A stretch of 64,000 bases of DNA. It comes from Phytophthora colocasiae (taxonomy: Eukaryota > Oomycota > Peronosporomycetes > Peronosporales > Peronosporaceae). A model generated the notes under the pieces. It was not told the DNA's origin, did no database searches, and was given only the letters and a program-made list of their open reading frames with translations. A program made the position numbers and the translations under genes. The stretch covers positions 1,672,991 through 1,736,990 of the forward strand of contig JAGKQI010000059.1 of NCBI GenBank assembly GCA_018806915.1, read 5' to 3'. Below are positions 33,341-44,980 of this stretch, one piece after another. Position 1 is the first letter of the stretch. Every line of letters begins with the position of its first letter.

Positions 33341-35163
33341 TGACACGTTGCTAATTACGATTTTACGAGTGGATATGGACGTTACGCTGTGATGTGATTG
33401 GACGTACACTGGGTTGTGGGAGAAAGGGAGATGTGGGACGAGGTTGTGTCCCGTGCGACAATGATGGATCTGTGGAAGAAATATATATATATTAACCTTC
33501 ACCTGTACTGCAAAGGGGCCCAAGAGATCAGAAGTGTTCCTCGGAAAAGTGCACAAACTCCGAGAGACAACAACACTCAGTCTGATCACCGGACTTTCCC
33601 CGACGATGAGTGCCTAAAGGTTGGCAGAAAGTCTCTCAGAAGAATGTATCTCTGAGAGACCTCATCCCGTTGCCGTCCTGTGTGACGATGATGGTTCAAG
33701 GAATACAGTTATACCCACAAGATACCAAGTATCGCGCACCGGACGTAGCGCACCCGCGCATATCCCAACTGGACTTCGTGCGTTGCAGCATACGTGCTCC
33801 GCACCCTGAAAACACTCATGGATTTCTGGTATCACGCATGGAAATTCTGATATCACACCATGAAGTCTGACGTACATGAGTCCGACGTACATGAAGTCCG
33901 ACGTACATGAGTCTGACGAACATGATTCTGGTAACACAAGTCTAATGTGTCCGGCTTATACAAGCAATATTCCAGACATTACCAGTTTCCGATGAACAGA
34001 CTCCGACGTACAAGGCTCTGATGATCAGACCCAAGTGTCACGACGCTGGTATTACGACTCTGATGTACATGATTCCGGAGAACATGGTTTAGATGAACAT
34101 GTCTCCGACGCACATGATTCCAGACCCTGACAAACAGGATACCAGACTCTGACACTCTGAAGTCCACCCCATACTGAAACCAAGTGTACCCAATACGACC
34201 TCACGCAATCAAGTGAAACGCAACCCACTCATCCCTGTAATGACATCATTAAGTGTCGACTCGACAAGATCCGCTGTACCGACTACCATAGTGAGCCCAA
34301 GTGTATATGAGAATATGGAAGACAGAAGACAGAGAGATACGAGATATGTAACCAGAGTTCAATTTACCTTGTCACAAACAAGTCTATCTGCCTGCTGCTT
34401 CTTGTAGGTATTAGGCCACAACAAAGCTTTGAGTTGTGTGATCTCTCACCTATCAAGCCCCTTTAGGTGGAGATCAGCGTAACGAAGAGACCTGAGAGGA
34501 CCTACCTATTCCATTTACTAGTTGGGTCGTTTGTCTTGTCTCTAGCGGTAGCCCATTTCATATTGTACGTTTGGACAGGTTTTGGGAGCTAGACAGTCGC
34601 TCTCAAGACGCTCGGTAGACTGTTATATAACTGATAGTGTATTGGCTTATTTTCCCTCTATATATTAGAGGGTGGTGCGCGAAAGTTACAGGGATACCAG
34701 ACAGACCAGGTGTCTGGTGAACAATTCCCTAGTTGACCTGGAGAACTAGCCCACTGCTCAAGGGCCAGGAAAGAATAAGAGCAGCTACATATTTGTATAT
34801 CGGAACTCTATATTGCGGTTATCTCGGAAGTCTAGTGACAGGAGTTCCCATTGTATTAATCTCTCTTTTGACTTCAGAAATCTCCGGCATACACAAGTGT
34901 TCACCGGAAAACGTTCGCCTCTCAAGCGCTCCTGTGAGGACCAGAAGGACATCCGACGGTCTACGCAACGAACCCTCACTCTCACACAAAACTCTCACGA
35001 CCCCGGCGAGGGTCTCATTACCAAGACAACGAACCTACGAGGACAGCACAAGGTAACACACGCCCACCTTGCTGTGCGACTCTGGTATCACTACCGGTAG
35101 TCACACTTCCAGGTTCACTGTACGCCCCTGCACCGCGGTAAACGTTGCACCGACTTCGCGACA
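33341..35163 (+). repeat. Solo LTR D, related to the LTR of element A
   Basis: It starts TGACACGTTGC and ends CTTCGCGACA and aligns along its length with 4011-5715, with many differences. No internal region is attached. Element C sequence lies on both sides, with TAC(T) on each flank as a probable target duplication. It is 1823 bp, longer than A because of a degenerate repeat block (33855-34140). It has the palindromic TATA box (34654-34672) and one hairpin motif (34749-34765). It is a recombination remnant of a former insertion in element C. Confidence 0.88.
33855..34140 (+). repeat. Degenerate short-period repeat block in solo LTR D
   Basis: Words of the form ACATGA-GTCCGACGT recur at short spacing with many changes: GTACATGAGTCCGAC, GTACATGAAGTCCGAC, GTACATGATTCCGG, CACATGATTCCAG. 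The matching part of element A (about 4480-4610) has a different repeated word, GACTCTGAAAACCA. The block accounts for much of the length difference between the two LTRs. Confidence 0.7.
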
Positions 35164-35233
35164 TACTCCTCATGACATCCCCGGGGAACTACACTTCTTC
35201 TTCCAGAACAACTTAGTCGTCTGCATATCGTAG
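35164..35233 (+). pseudogene. C-terminal end of the unknown reading frame of element C
   Basis: This short stretch continues the frame of 32886-33340 after solo LTR D and ends at TAG 35231-35233. The residues read PHDIPGELHFFFQNNLVVC. It is called only because the frame joins cleanly over the LTR. Confidence 0.5.
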
Positions 35234-35530
35234 CGTGGTAACAATTCCAAATATAGTTCCCCAGCGACCTTCTCCTTTAACATCCTCACATGTCGTTCAG
35301 TCATCTTCTTCTCACAGCATCATCATAATCCACTCGTAAAATTCCATCACAAACACACAATCGCAAAATCTTCTCCATACAAATTCACATAACAATCACC
35401 ATCTCTGGGAGTCACGTATCCCCGAAATCACATTTCCGAAAGACATGTCTCTCAGACACCTCATCTTTGAAATACATCATCTGATGAACACCGCTGTTCA
35501 CCAGAGTTTTCAGAAATGAGTTCTTAGAGT
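35234..35530. other. Spacer between convergent frames of element C
   Basis: About 300 bp, AT-rich, lie between the unknown plus-strand frame and the pol stop. I see no gene or clear signal. Its length equals the matching spacer of element B. Confidence 0.45.
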
Positions 35531-37044
35531 TTAAACTCTCGGGTGATCGTCTCCAGCTTGCATTGCTTGGAAACGAGCTCGCGCTCGTGCGCTCTGATTA
35601 AACTCACATAGCAAAGCGCCACAGTTCAGCTTTGACAAGGGTAGCCACTCTGTCTCATCGTAACCCTTCCACTTGACCAGGTATTCGCGAAGCCTCTTGG
35701 AGGTTCTGGTACGCTTGCTCCATCGAGTGTCTAGTATTTTTTCCACTTCGTATTCGTCATTCTCGGTGTCGGGCTCCCAATTGTCTTCTGGTAACAGCGC
35801 TGCATCAAAGTCATCATCCTCATGGACATCGAGTTCCACAGTCAGTCTTCTGGGAAACAGGGCTCTCGGCTTCAGGCGACTTATATGAACCCAAGGGCTC
35901 ACCCGATACCCGGTGTCCTCGACCTTCAGTTTCACATGAAAATCATCCAACATCTCTTCAATCCGGAAAGGACCATGCCACATGTGTGCGAGTTTCCGAC
36001 TCAACCCCGTTTGTACCTTAGGGATGCCGACGGCAAATCCGGACTTCAGGCGTTCCGACAATTCCTTCCACTTTCGGGTCTGTTCTTCAGAACGCTCCCG
36101 CTTGGCCTTCTTCTGAAGTTCTTCAGCACAGGCTTGAGCGTAGCTGTAATCTCATTGCATCTTCCGACGCCACTCGTAAGCAGTGCGCTCTTGTACACCA
36201 GAAGGCTTTGGACCAAGCATCGCGGACACAGTCCCGTGAGCATCCCATCCGTGCACCAGGAAAAATGGTGTTTCCAGACGGGTCGCATCAAAGGAAGTGT
36301 TCAATGCGAACATCAGACGTTCGGCGTTGTCGTTCCAGTCACTCTGATCAGCTTCGGCGATGTAGGCCTTGACGGCGCGCACGACCGTCTGAACAGACCG
36401 CTCTTGTTGGCCGTTCGCCTGGGGACGGTACGCCAGAGTCGCTCGTTGTCTGCTTCCCAGGAGGTCTCGGAAACACCTGAATACTTCACTCATGAACCGA
36501 GGGTCCTGATCATGGCGTATCAGGGAACTGCTCCGAAGTTCCGGAAGACACGTTCTTAGTAGGCCTCAGCGACATCTTGGGCTGTAGTGATACTCATAGG
36601 CTTGCACATCACATAACCTGAGAACATGTCTTGGAAAAGCAACAAGAACGTGTTGCCTCTGGCGGACTTTGGTATGTGCGTCACGAAATCCATGGACACG
36701 ACTTCAAAAGGTCGACTGGTCGATGTTGCCGGGCGACGGCCCAGGATTCGGGGGACGCCCCTTGCCGCTAGCACAGTCCATACACTCCTTGACGAACCTT
36801 TCCACATCAGCGTACATACCAATCCAGTAGAACTCGGAGCTCAGCTTCTCGAACGTACGTTTGATTCCCTGGTGAGCACCCTGGTAATCCCCATGAGCAT
36901 AGTGTAGCATATCAGCATGCAAGTCTCTTGGAACCACAAGTCTGAGTTTATCAACCATGTCTCTCGGACGTTCCCTGGTAGCACGGCTAAGGCGGTACAA
37001 AACGTCTCTGGAATCCAAGATGAAATCATCAGCAATCCTGGCAA
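35531..37044 (-). pseudogene. pol: pol of element C: integrase and chromodomain, decayed
   Basis: The pieces in several frames are DSRDVLYRLSRATRERPRD, HYAHGDYQGAHQG...CMDC (zinc region), VSMDFVTHIPKSARGN, RPQANGQQERS, GPFRIEEMLDDF, YEVEKILDTRW and VKWKGYDETEWLPLSKLNCG. The protein ends GDDHPRV at 35531 as in element A. Frame breaks occur near 37040, 36720, 36550, 36150 and 36060. It cannot make an active enzyme as read. Confidence 0.88.
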
Positions 37045-38330
37045 GCTTCCTTACTCAGGGTCGTGGTAGATCTCCCACGTCACCCTTAAGGAACTTGATG
37101 AGTTCTGCCAGATGAACATCTTGAGTCTGGTGGACTTTGATCCGCCGCCAGCGTTCTTCCTGAAACTCCAATGGACCCATGGGTTCACGAGCTTCTACAT
37201 CGTCTGGTAGGTTTACTTCTTCCTGATTGTGTGCACGAGTGATGGCAGCAAGCACCTTGGCAGCATGAGGCAGGGGTGCAGACTCCGGCCCTGGATCATC
37301 TCCGGTGTACCATCATGTTCGCCAGAGGTCTGGTGAACATCGTCCGGAGCTTCAGAAGACATCTCTTCGGGAGGCTTCATCAACTTCTCAGGGATCTTGG
37401 ACACCAGTTTCAGATGAGTCAGTTCGTCAGGGTCTTGGACCTGCCAGGACTCGCCAAGAACGAGGGTCTTGGACGTCAAATAATCAGCTGCTTGGTTGAA
37501 CTCACGCTTCACGTGCACTAGCTTCAGAGACTGGAACTTGATCTTCAGAGACTCAACCTCGGCCAATTTCCGCTGCAAGTTCGGCTGATTACAATTAATC
37601 AGACCTTGAGCTTGCTGGATAGCGATACGGGAGTCTCCGACAACCACCAAGTCTCGGATACCACGTTCCATAGCCAACTTCAATCCATTGATCAAACCAC
37701 AGTATTCTGAGTCATTCACTGTGACGTCTTTCAGAGCGAACCCTTGGGCTTCCAGGATGTTCCAACCCGGGAGCTCCCAGAGCACACATCCGCAGCTTCC
37801 CAGGCGAGTGGATGTCTTGGCGGCACCATCAAAACTCAGAACATAACCTCGGTAATCAGCCTCTAGCATCTCCACGCTAATGGGCGCTGGAGGTTTGACT
37901 CGCCCCTTGACGGGAATGAGGTTTTCAGAGACCTCATCGAGGTGTTTACGGGGTGTGATGCCCGCTCCAAGAATAGCCGGGATACCATCTTCGTCTCGCT
38001 GGATCCTGCGAATCTCCAAGTATCAATGTGACAACTTCAATCCCCACTTCACGTTCCGACCATCAGCCGAACTGGATAACAGGAGCCATTTCAAAACCGA
38101 ATGTCTGGTGTACACCGTGATCACGGGACTCGTGTTTACCAGAGCCCGAAAGTTCTCCAGAACCCTGAGGATCGCGATGACCTCCTTCTCTGCGATGTGA
38201 TACCGGAGTTCTGCCTCATTCAGCACACGTCCAGTGAACCGTACGGGGTGTATCACTCCATCGTACTCCTGTCCCAAGACGGCTGAAGCAGCCCACGGGT
38301 TCGCATGAGGTATAATAACGAAAGGTCTGG
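37045..38330 (-). pseudogene. pol: pol of element C: RNase H 1, RNase H 2 and linker
   Basis: RNase H 1 reads IIPHANPWAASAVL, AEKEVIAIL and VYTRHSVLKW, with catalytic Asp positions lost as in A and B. A TGA at 38023-38025 replaces a Trp codon, and the same frame continues after it. RNase H 2 reads VLSFDGAAK, VNDSEYCGL, GDSRIAIQQ and NQAADYL, so its catalytic residues are kept. A shift near 37250 precedes GPLEFQEERWRRIKVHQ. Confidence 0.87.
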
Positions 38331-39990
38331 TGCGATCTGGGTGTCTGAGGAGCGGTGTCGAGACAATCTTGCGTTTCAGGATCTCAAAGGCTTCCTTCGC
38401 TCGAGCCAAATCTCGACCGGCGCGAATCTGTTCATCGGACAACTCGTAGAGCACAGCAGCGATCACCGGTAAGTCTTCGATAAACTTGTTGTAGTAATTC
38501 AGACTTCCCATGAAACTCTGTATTCCCTTGAGTGTCGACGGGAACGGCAATTCTTCCACTCCCTTGACGATCTTCGGCGTGGCTCTCAGTCCTTCAGCAC
38601 TGATCTCATCCAACAGATAAGGGATCGCCAGCTTCCCAAACTCGCTCTTGGGCAGGCTCACAGAAATGTTCCAGTATCTGAGTCTGAAAAGCAAGGCGTT
38701 CAAGTCTTCACAAAGTTGATCCCAGGTGGGCGCTCCATGAGCAATGTCGTCAATGTAGGAACTTCGACCGAGCACCGGTCCCATGAAGGACGGGACAGGG
38801 ATGTTCCTCTGACAGTCATTTGGTCGGTGAGCACCGGAACCTCTGGCATGTGTTCATCAGAGTTCTGAAGTTGTTCATCAGACATCAGACCATGTTCATC
38901 AGAGTTCTGGGGCTCCAACTTCAGGAATTCCAGCACATCGGAGTCAACTTCCACTTTTTTTCCTCTTCAGGTGACAATCGCACAAATCCCCACAAATAGT
39001 TATCCAACATCGCCAGGTATACCAGGGGCGCGTTCTTCAGACCGAAGGGCATTCTTACCCACTGGAAGTGTCCAAATGGGCAGATGAACGCTGAGATCAG
39101 CCTTACACGCTCCATCATTCGAATAGCCCAAAAACCACTCGCCATATCCAGACTCATAAACCACAGTGCTGCCTCAAAACCAATCAACAGATCGTCTATC
39201 AGGGGCAACGGATAACGCGACAACTGGATAAAACCATTCACCACTCGATAATCAATGCACATGCGTATATCCACACCATTTTTCTTGAGAACAATCACTA
39301 TTGGTGATGCCCAAGGCGAAGTCGAGTATTCGATGAGTCCAGTCTCCAGGAACTTCTTCAGAAGTTCGTACACCTTGATCATCAGGTGAGGGGCAACGGA
39401 CCTCGGACGTTGGGCAACAGGTTTAGCGTCTCCCACGTCCAAGTCACAGACCACGCCCCTTGCCGGGGCAGGTGCGGCATTGCCGTCTCCCAGAAAGATT
39501 TTCCGATGATACTTCAGAATGTCTCTGAGTTTCTTCTCCATCTCCGGCGTCGTTTTCCCGGGAACTCCGACATCAGCCTTGTCAATGTCGCATTCAGGAG
39601 TCAAATCTTCCAGTTCAGGCAACATAACCAGCTGGTCACGTAACGGAGAGAGTAGCTCTGTTCCTTCCCGTATATAGACACCGGGTTCCAGATCTAGCTC
39701 TTCATTCGTGACTCGCATGCACCGCTCGTACTCAACTCGGAGCTTTTCCACAGGGGTGCCTGGCATACTCTGGATTGGAATGTCCCACGAACAGTCTGTC
39801 GGATCCTCATCTCCCATGGACAGTTCACCAGAAACACTCAGGGCGACCCCATCCTCGACAATGTTACTCGGAATTCCAGGCATGGGCTCAGAGTGTTTCC
39901 GGGTCACTCTCTCTGACAGCAACTTCAAATCTCCGGTGTTCACAGCGGTATCTCGGATCTTCTCTTTTCGGGCATCCACCCAGTCATCTG
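38331..39990 (-). pseudogene. pol: pol of element C: reverse transcriptase
   Basis: It carries SPWASPIVIVLKK, MCIDYRVVNG, LDMASGFWAIRM, a single RMPFGLKNAPLVY, and SYIDDI (YIDD codons 38746-38757). Breaks lie at an A8 homopolymer near 38953-38960 and near 38812, both in the acidic insert between the last two motifs. The insert holds a short duplicated motif (QNSDEH twice). The upstream linker with EKLRVEYERCM matches element A. Confidence 0.9.
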
Positions 39991-41242
39991 TCTGCGTAGC
40001 CACATCCAACGCGAAACGAACTCGTTTTGTTCGTGGGACCGGAGTAGGCCTCACAAACTGTACTCGAGCATTATCCAGCCTTGGGCGTTGTAAGATCTCA
40101 GTTGGCCACGGGTATACCGGGTGATCCACACACGGAGGTTGAGGTATCAGATCCTCCAAGTCAGCTTCGGCCTTCAGACGTTTCTTCGTCTCTGGTGATG
40201 GAGTGTTCTCCAGAATCAAAACTTCCCAGTCACGGTAGGCTGCAGAGCCTGGCCGTACAAAGCGACCATGTCGTGGGGAAAATCCATACTCCACAATCCT
40301 TGCGACATCAGAAAATTCATTCACCCAAGTATTCTTGTCGGAAATGTTCACCACGCGCACCGCTACAGGCCATGACCGGGCTGCATAAATCAGTTGGGTC
40401 GCCCAACGATCTCCACGTCCCGCCCACACGACTTCTCGTTGTGGGTTCGTCGGACCATAGTCGATCCGAACAATGAATTCTTCACCCGGCCTCAGGAGTA
40501 CAGCTTCACTTGGTCTGATAGACCTGTTCCTGCCGATATGATCACCAGGCTCCTAGCTGCACATCATCACCACAACTTCATCTGGCATAGATACCAGTCC
40601 CTCACGAACGCTGATCCTCAGACCAGCGGCGAACATGAATCCCATTCCCAATAGCACGTTTATACCTTCGCCGATATTCGCGACCCAGACATCAACAATA
40701 TAAACCACTCTCGGTCCGAGAGTCAGCTTGATCTCAGCACTGGCACCAATGTACGTCGGAACTCCTCCCATCCCGGACACCCTTGTTTGTTTGTGTGACT
40801 TAAGCCTGAGTCCGAGCTTACGGGCAAAGTCGTAACTCAGGATGTTAATAGTCGCACCGGTGTCTAGGAGAATCTTGGTCCGATGATCGTTGACAGCGCC
40901 ATGCACCATAACCACATCACGCTTTGCAGGATCGGGGTAGTGATCTTCCCACCAGCCATAACATTCTCCGTCTTTCAGACGAAACTGGATTGTATCGTCC
41001 GGAGGCGATTCATTGTCCTTCGGAAAGTCCGGTGAACAGTCTCTCGGAAAGTTCGATGAACTGTCTCTTAGACGCGGAATTTCTGAAGACATTACTGCTT
41101 GAGCTAAGGCGGTCATGCAATGTTGATTTTTAGGTTGGTTCGTTTTCAGCTCCGGTCCTACGTACACTAGAACACATAACTCTGGGGGTATGCCTTGCCC
41201 GGCGCGTTTCGGATCCCCATCCGACGGGCTTGCTAGTTTAAC
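39991..41242 (-). pseudogene. pol: pol of element C: protease and linker
   Basis: The -1 frame enters over the gag stop (AVKLASPSDGDPKRAGQGIP). The protease active site is LLDTGATINIL near 40850-40870. A TAG at 40553-40555 stands where element A has Trp, and the same frame then continues through VWAGRGDRWATQLIYAARSW into the RT linker without a shift. This shows that protease and RT form one frame in the family. Confidence 0.88.
41197..41242 (-). promoter_or_regulatory. -1 ribosomal frameshift signal of element C
   Basis: On the minus strand GTTAAAC (41236-41242) directly precedes gag stop TAG (41233-41235). A 6-nt spacer and the hairpin follow, with stems GCCCG/CGGGC and TCGGAT/ATCCGA and loop GGGG, identical to element A. 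A C5 run follows downstream. The stem is unmutated although the rest of C is heavily decayed. Confidence 0.83.
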
Positions 41243-42840
41243 TGCTTCCCAGAGTCAGCCTCGTCACCCAGGAGTTTCTCCAGTAGGTGATCCGGCAGGT
41301 CCTTCAGTGCACCTTGACGGGCTAGTTTCTTGAGGGATTCCAGAGTCTTGACATCTTCACACGGTCTCCGAGAATGTACCTTTCCGCAAACCTCACACGG
41401 CGGTACTCGGCACATCCTGCTCGGGTGACCGTTCTCCTGACAACGGTCGCAGACGATGTCTCGCCAACAGCTCTCTTCAGAGTGACCCGAGCGACGACAC
41501 TTCTCACAGAACTTGTTCCAGTACTCGGTGTTATCGCGTCGTGTCTGCTGGAAGTCTTGACCTAATGATCCTCGGGGAGACTGGGGCGGCGGTCGCCATC
41601 CCATGTTGTCCATGACCCGATAAACTTCGTTTGTCAGAGTCTGGGTCCAATCAGCACCACCAGGCGTCTGAGAAGCAGCTTGTACACCAGACGAAGATTG
41701 TACACCAGACATCTCGCGATCGTGTTCTGACGACGAAGCTCTGGCATCCTTCTCTTGAGTTCTGGTATCCGCATCGACATCGTCAGAGGCATCCGGGTCT
41801 GCTTCTCGGGCGACGTAAGTCTTCCCCATACGCTTTGGCTTAAACTGTCCGCGTGGGAGATTGTCTGCTCGGAAGTCCCGATGTCTGGTGGTCGTAGTAT
41901 CTTGATCAGCAGTTCGCCAGACATCTTCGTCCTGTTGCAGAGCATATTCCAAGTCCGAGATACTCCTGAACTTCCGGCCTTGTAACGCGGTCTTCAGACA
42001 CTCGTCCTTCAGCTTGGTGATGTACCTCAGAACGTGTTTCTCCAGGCGTCTAGAGGATTTTCTGAAGTCTACCTCAGCTTTCCCGGCGGCCGAGTTCAGG
42101 CGGTAAAAGAAGTCCAACGGAGTCTCGGAACTCTTCATTTCCATCGTGAAGTATCTCTCGGAGTATGATGACCGGGCCTTGCAATAGCGCCTGCGAAACT
42201 CCGATGATAACTCCTTCCAGTCACGGGAAACACTCTTCGGGAGTTGGTTAAACCAATCTCTGGCAGACACCGGGAGCTTCAGCTTGAGCTCTTGAATGCG
42301 GGTCTTGTTCGTCCATGCTCCCTGAGATGCCATGTTCACGAAGCGCTCCCACCAGTGAACACGCTCCCGTAATGTCGCTCGGGGATCAAATTCTCCGATG
42401 ATACTGGAGTTTATGAAGGGCCTCATAGTCAGCAAAGTCGCTCCAGCTTGTCCATGGGACGAATAAGTCAGGTTAACAACCTCCGGAGGGTCCAAGTCAT
42501 CAGAAGACGAATCACTGGAGTCCGAGCTTGAGCCACTAGAGCTTCCACCCGGGTCTGGGTCATTCCTGCGTCTTCCAGGCCTTCGAGGAGCGTCCCGGCC
42601 ATCTTCAGAGCGTCGTTCGCTTGGTTTCCGGTGTCCTTCGCGTCTGGGAGTCGCTGGGCACCTTCCTTCGGTCTTGACCTCGGTCAGGGGAGCCGCTTGA
42701 GCCGTCTGGGTCGTCGTAGCGGCCGCGGTGGCCGCGCCATGCCTTCCAGCCTTCGCGCGCTTGGTTTCGGTCGATCTCCGTAGGGGAAGAGGCGTATGGA
42801 AGGCCTCCGTCGTTCTAATGGGTGTAACCCTACCCCTACT
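41233..42840 (-). pseudogene. gag: gag of element C, C-terminal 530 residues, truncated at the subtelomere
   Basis: The frame is open throughout: basic linker (from about 42780), Ser/Asp run, capsid-like domain (VHWWERF, RDWFNQLPKSVSRDWKELSS), and three Cys-His boxes (CX2CX4HX5C-like CEKCRRSGHSEESC, then canonical, then the short third box). It ends SGKQLN-TAG in the frameshift signal. The N-terminal roughly 900 residues, including the coiled coil, are missing because the element is cut near 42840. Confidence 0.88.
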
Positions 42841-43152
42841 GGCGACTCCTAGGTAGAGCGAGGAAACTTCAAGTCTAAGTATAGTTATGGTCACTCAAAG
42901 GAGAAATTTGAAAATTCATATATGTAGTCAGTGCGTGTGTCGAAAGTCGCAAGGCGTATTGTGTCGTTCACGCCAAACCGACCCATAAATGTGCTTCTTT
43001 TGTTTTAGATAAACGGTGAAAACTAGAGGATGTTCGTACGGTACAAACATCTCTTATAGCAGAAAAACAAAAACGCAAAATAGCAACAAACCGGTTGCGA
43101 CGGTGCTGAAGCAGTGGCGCGACTGGCCTAGGGTTTTGGCCTAGGGTTTTGG
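42841..43152. other. Junction of element C with subtelomeric sequence
   Basis: From about 42845 to 42898 the sequence (ACTTCAAGTCTAAGTATAG...) matches a piece of the subtelomeric unit, for example 44273-44325. The next 230 bp I do not recognise. Just before 43153 a TGGCCTAGGGTTT word is repeated, resembling telomere sequence. The junction also has CCCTACCCCTAC at about 42826-42837. It may mark an old chromosome break. Confidence 0.5.
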
Positions 43153-44086
43153 CCTATATATATGTTTCAGCCGATACACGTGTATCGGCGGGGTCCGGGG
43201 GTCCCCCTCAACCGGTTTTGCCCCTCTGTCGGGGGTCCCCTTTGCCCTGTATCGTGGGGTCCCCCAACCCAAAGTTAACAGTTTTGGGCACCTCGATATC
43301 ACTAGTTTGGGGTTTTGAACTCCTTCGCCAGACAGAAGAAGCTCAGGAGGGCCAAGTTGGTGCAAAATTCGCGCGAAAAAAAAACAGCCACTCGTAAGAT
43401 ATCGATGTCTACATGGTTCACTATGAGAATGGACATAGAAGGGCGTGTATACACGCAATAACCAATCAGCGATTAGATTGTAATACTGCAGCAACTACAG
43501 ACCTGGCGGGCCTGAAATTTCGCAAGGGTGTCTGTTTGACCATACCGAATCCGACTACAAACCACAGACAGCCGTTTTATGTCAAGTTCGTAGCCAATCA
43601 GCGGATAGAAGCAGCCTGCAACAACATTACAGTGGCTACTAGTACACTCACGGATAGAAAGCACGACACGGAATACACGCAGCATACATGCTCGGTTTCG
43701 TGCTGCAAACAGGTGGTATACGTATATACATAGTCGGTGCACATCCTAGAAGCGGAAAAGTGTGTCGTTTGTTTCCTCCCACGTGCGTGTTCGCGTGCAT
43801 TGTATACGCCATCTTTACATAGACGGGGCGGAATGGTTGTGCACATACATGACCCGCCACCGGTACCACTCGACGCGCCTTGATCCGTAGATACGATTTG
43901 CGCCGCGACTTGCCCGCTACCGCCAACTACAACGCACACAGTCTCGTCTCAAAGTTTGTCCTCCGGCCCCACGATCCGGCGCAACCCTATATATATGTTT
44001 CAGCCGATACACGTGTATCGGCGGGGTCCGGGGGTCCCCCTCAACCGGTTTTGCCCCTCTGTCGGGGGTCCCCTTTGCCCTGTATC
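43153..44086. repeat. 934-bp segment with 101-bp identical terminal direct repeats and a palindromic head
   Basis: 43153-43253 and 43986-44086 are identical. Each starts CCTATATATATG and holds the palindrome CCGATACACGTGTATCGG and a GC-rich GGGGTCC-type stretch. The interior has no convincing gene. The second copy joins subtelomeric sequence at 44087. It may be a truncated tandem duplication of an 833-bp unit or a small element with terminal repeats. There is no TG...CA end, primer site or purine tract, so I do not call it an LTR element. Confidence 0.7.
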
Positions 44087-44980
44087 TGAACAGCCGAAGT
44101 TAGAGCAGAAACAGTGAAACTTTAGAAAGAGTGAGTATAGATAAGTAGAAAGTAAGTAATTTGACTTTAAACGTGAATAACTTTGCGAAGACTTAACATA
44201 TGGAAATTCTACTTAGTACGATCGTGTAGCGCGTCAAATTCTACGTTGAATCCATCTAAGTAGAACGAGCAGACTTCAAGTCTAAGTATAGTTATGGCCA
44301 GTCAAAGATGAAATTTTGAAAATTCACTTTGACAGTTAATAACTTTGTCAAAAATAAGATTTGGGAGTGCTACCAGGTATAGTCGTGTAGTGCAAAAAAA
44401 GCCATGTTAGATATATCTAAGAAGTTTTGTCATCGGACAAGGATAGCTTAAGTTATAACAGAAAGAGTTTTTCATTATAAAGTTTGCAATACAATAATCG
44501 TTTCGATCAAAAATTAAAATTAATTACATTTAATTCAAATATTGGGTACACTGTACCAACTTTAAAAACTTATATTTTATAAATTTTCAAGGGTTAAATA
44601 TGGGTAAAAAACGAAGCAATATACAGAGTACCGAAGGAACCCGACTAAGTACGAATTAGGGTTTATGTAGGGTTAAACCGCTGCATATATGATAAGCGGG
44701 TTCCAGTGCAATACTGGGGTGGCTGGGGTGGCTATACTAGACTTTGTATTGGCTATTACACTGTAATCCGTGCTCTTAACAGTTAACTAGCATTTTTCAC
44801 TGGAATCCAGGGGTGGCTGCACTGGAATCCAGTGGTGGTTCTCACCAATCATTGGCTATTATTCTTCCTTTTACGTGCTTTGATTAGCTAAAATGGTTAA
44901 AAATGCTCGGTAAACGAGTTTTAGATTTTAAGAGCCGTCCACAACCTTAATATAGGAAATCCCATACAAAAACTCCGAGT
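44087..44980. repeat. Partial first unit of the subtelomeric tandem array
   Basis: It starts at GAACAGCCGAAGTTAGAGC and covers the distal half of a type A unit: two or three diverged roughly 170-bp subrepeats, the AT-rich block, and the telomere-like motif at 44655-44683. It then has the GGGGTGGCT and CACTGGAATCCAG words. No gene is seen. Confidence 0.85.

Larger units (their letters stand above)
32885..42845 (-). mobile_element. Element C: old, decayed Ty3/Gypsy element, truncated on both sides
   Basis: Gag, frameshift signal, protease, RT, RNase H 1 and 2, integrase and chromodomain run leftward on the minus strand and are closest to element A. It has in-frame stops (40553-40555, 38023-38025) and many frameshifts. 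The 5' side is cut inside gag at the subtelomeric junction near 42845, so no 5' LTR remains. The 3' side is cut at 32885 by element B and interrupted by solo LTR D. It is the host of all other insertions and therefore the oldest. Confidence 0.88.

Noticed and set aside
43153..44086. Miniature LTR retrotransposon (TRIM)
   Set aside because: The terminal repeats lack TG...CA ends, and there is no primer site or polypurine tract; a truncated tandem duplication is as likely.
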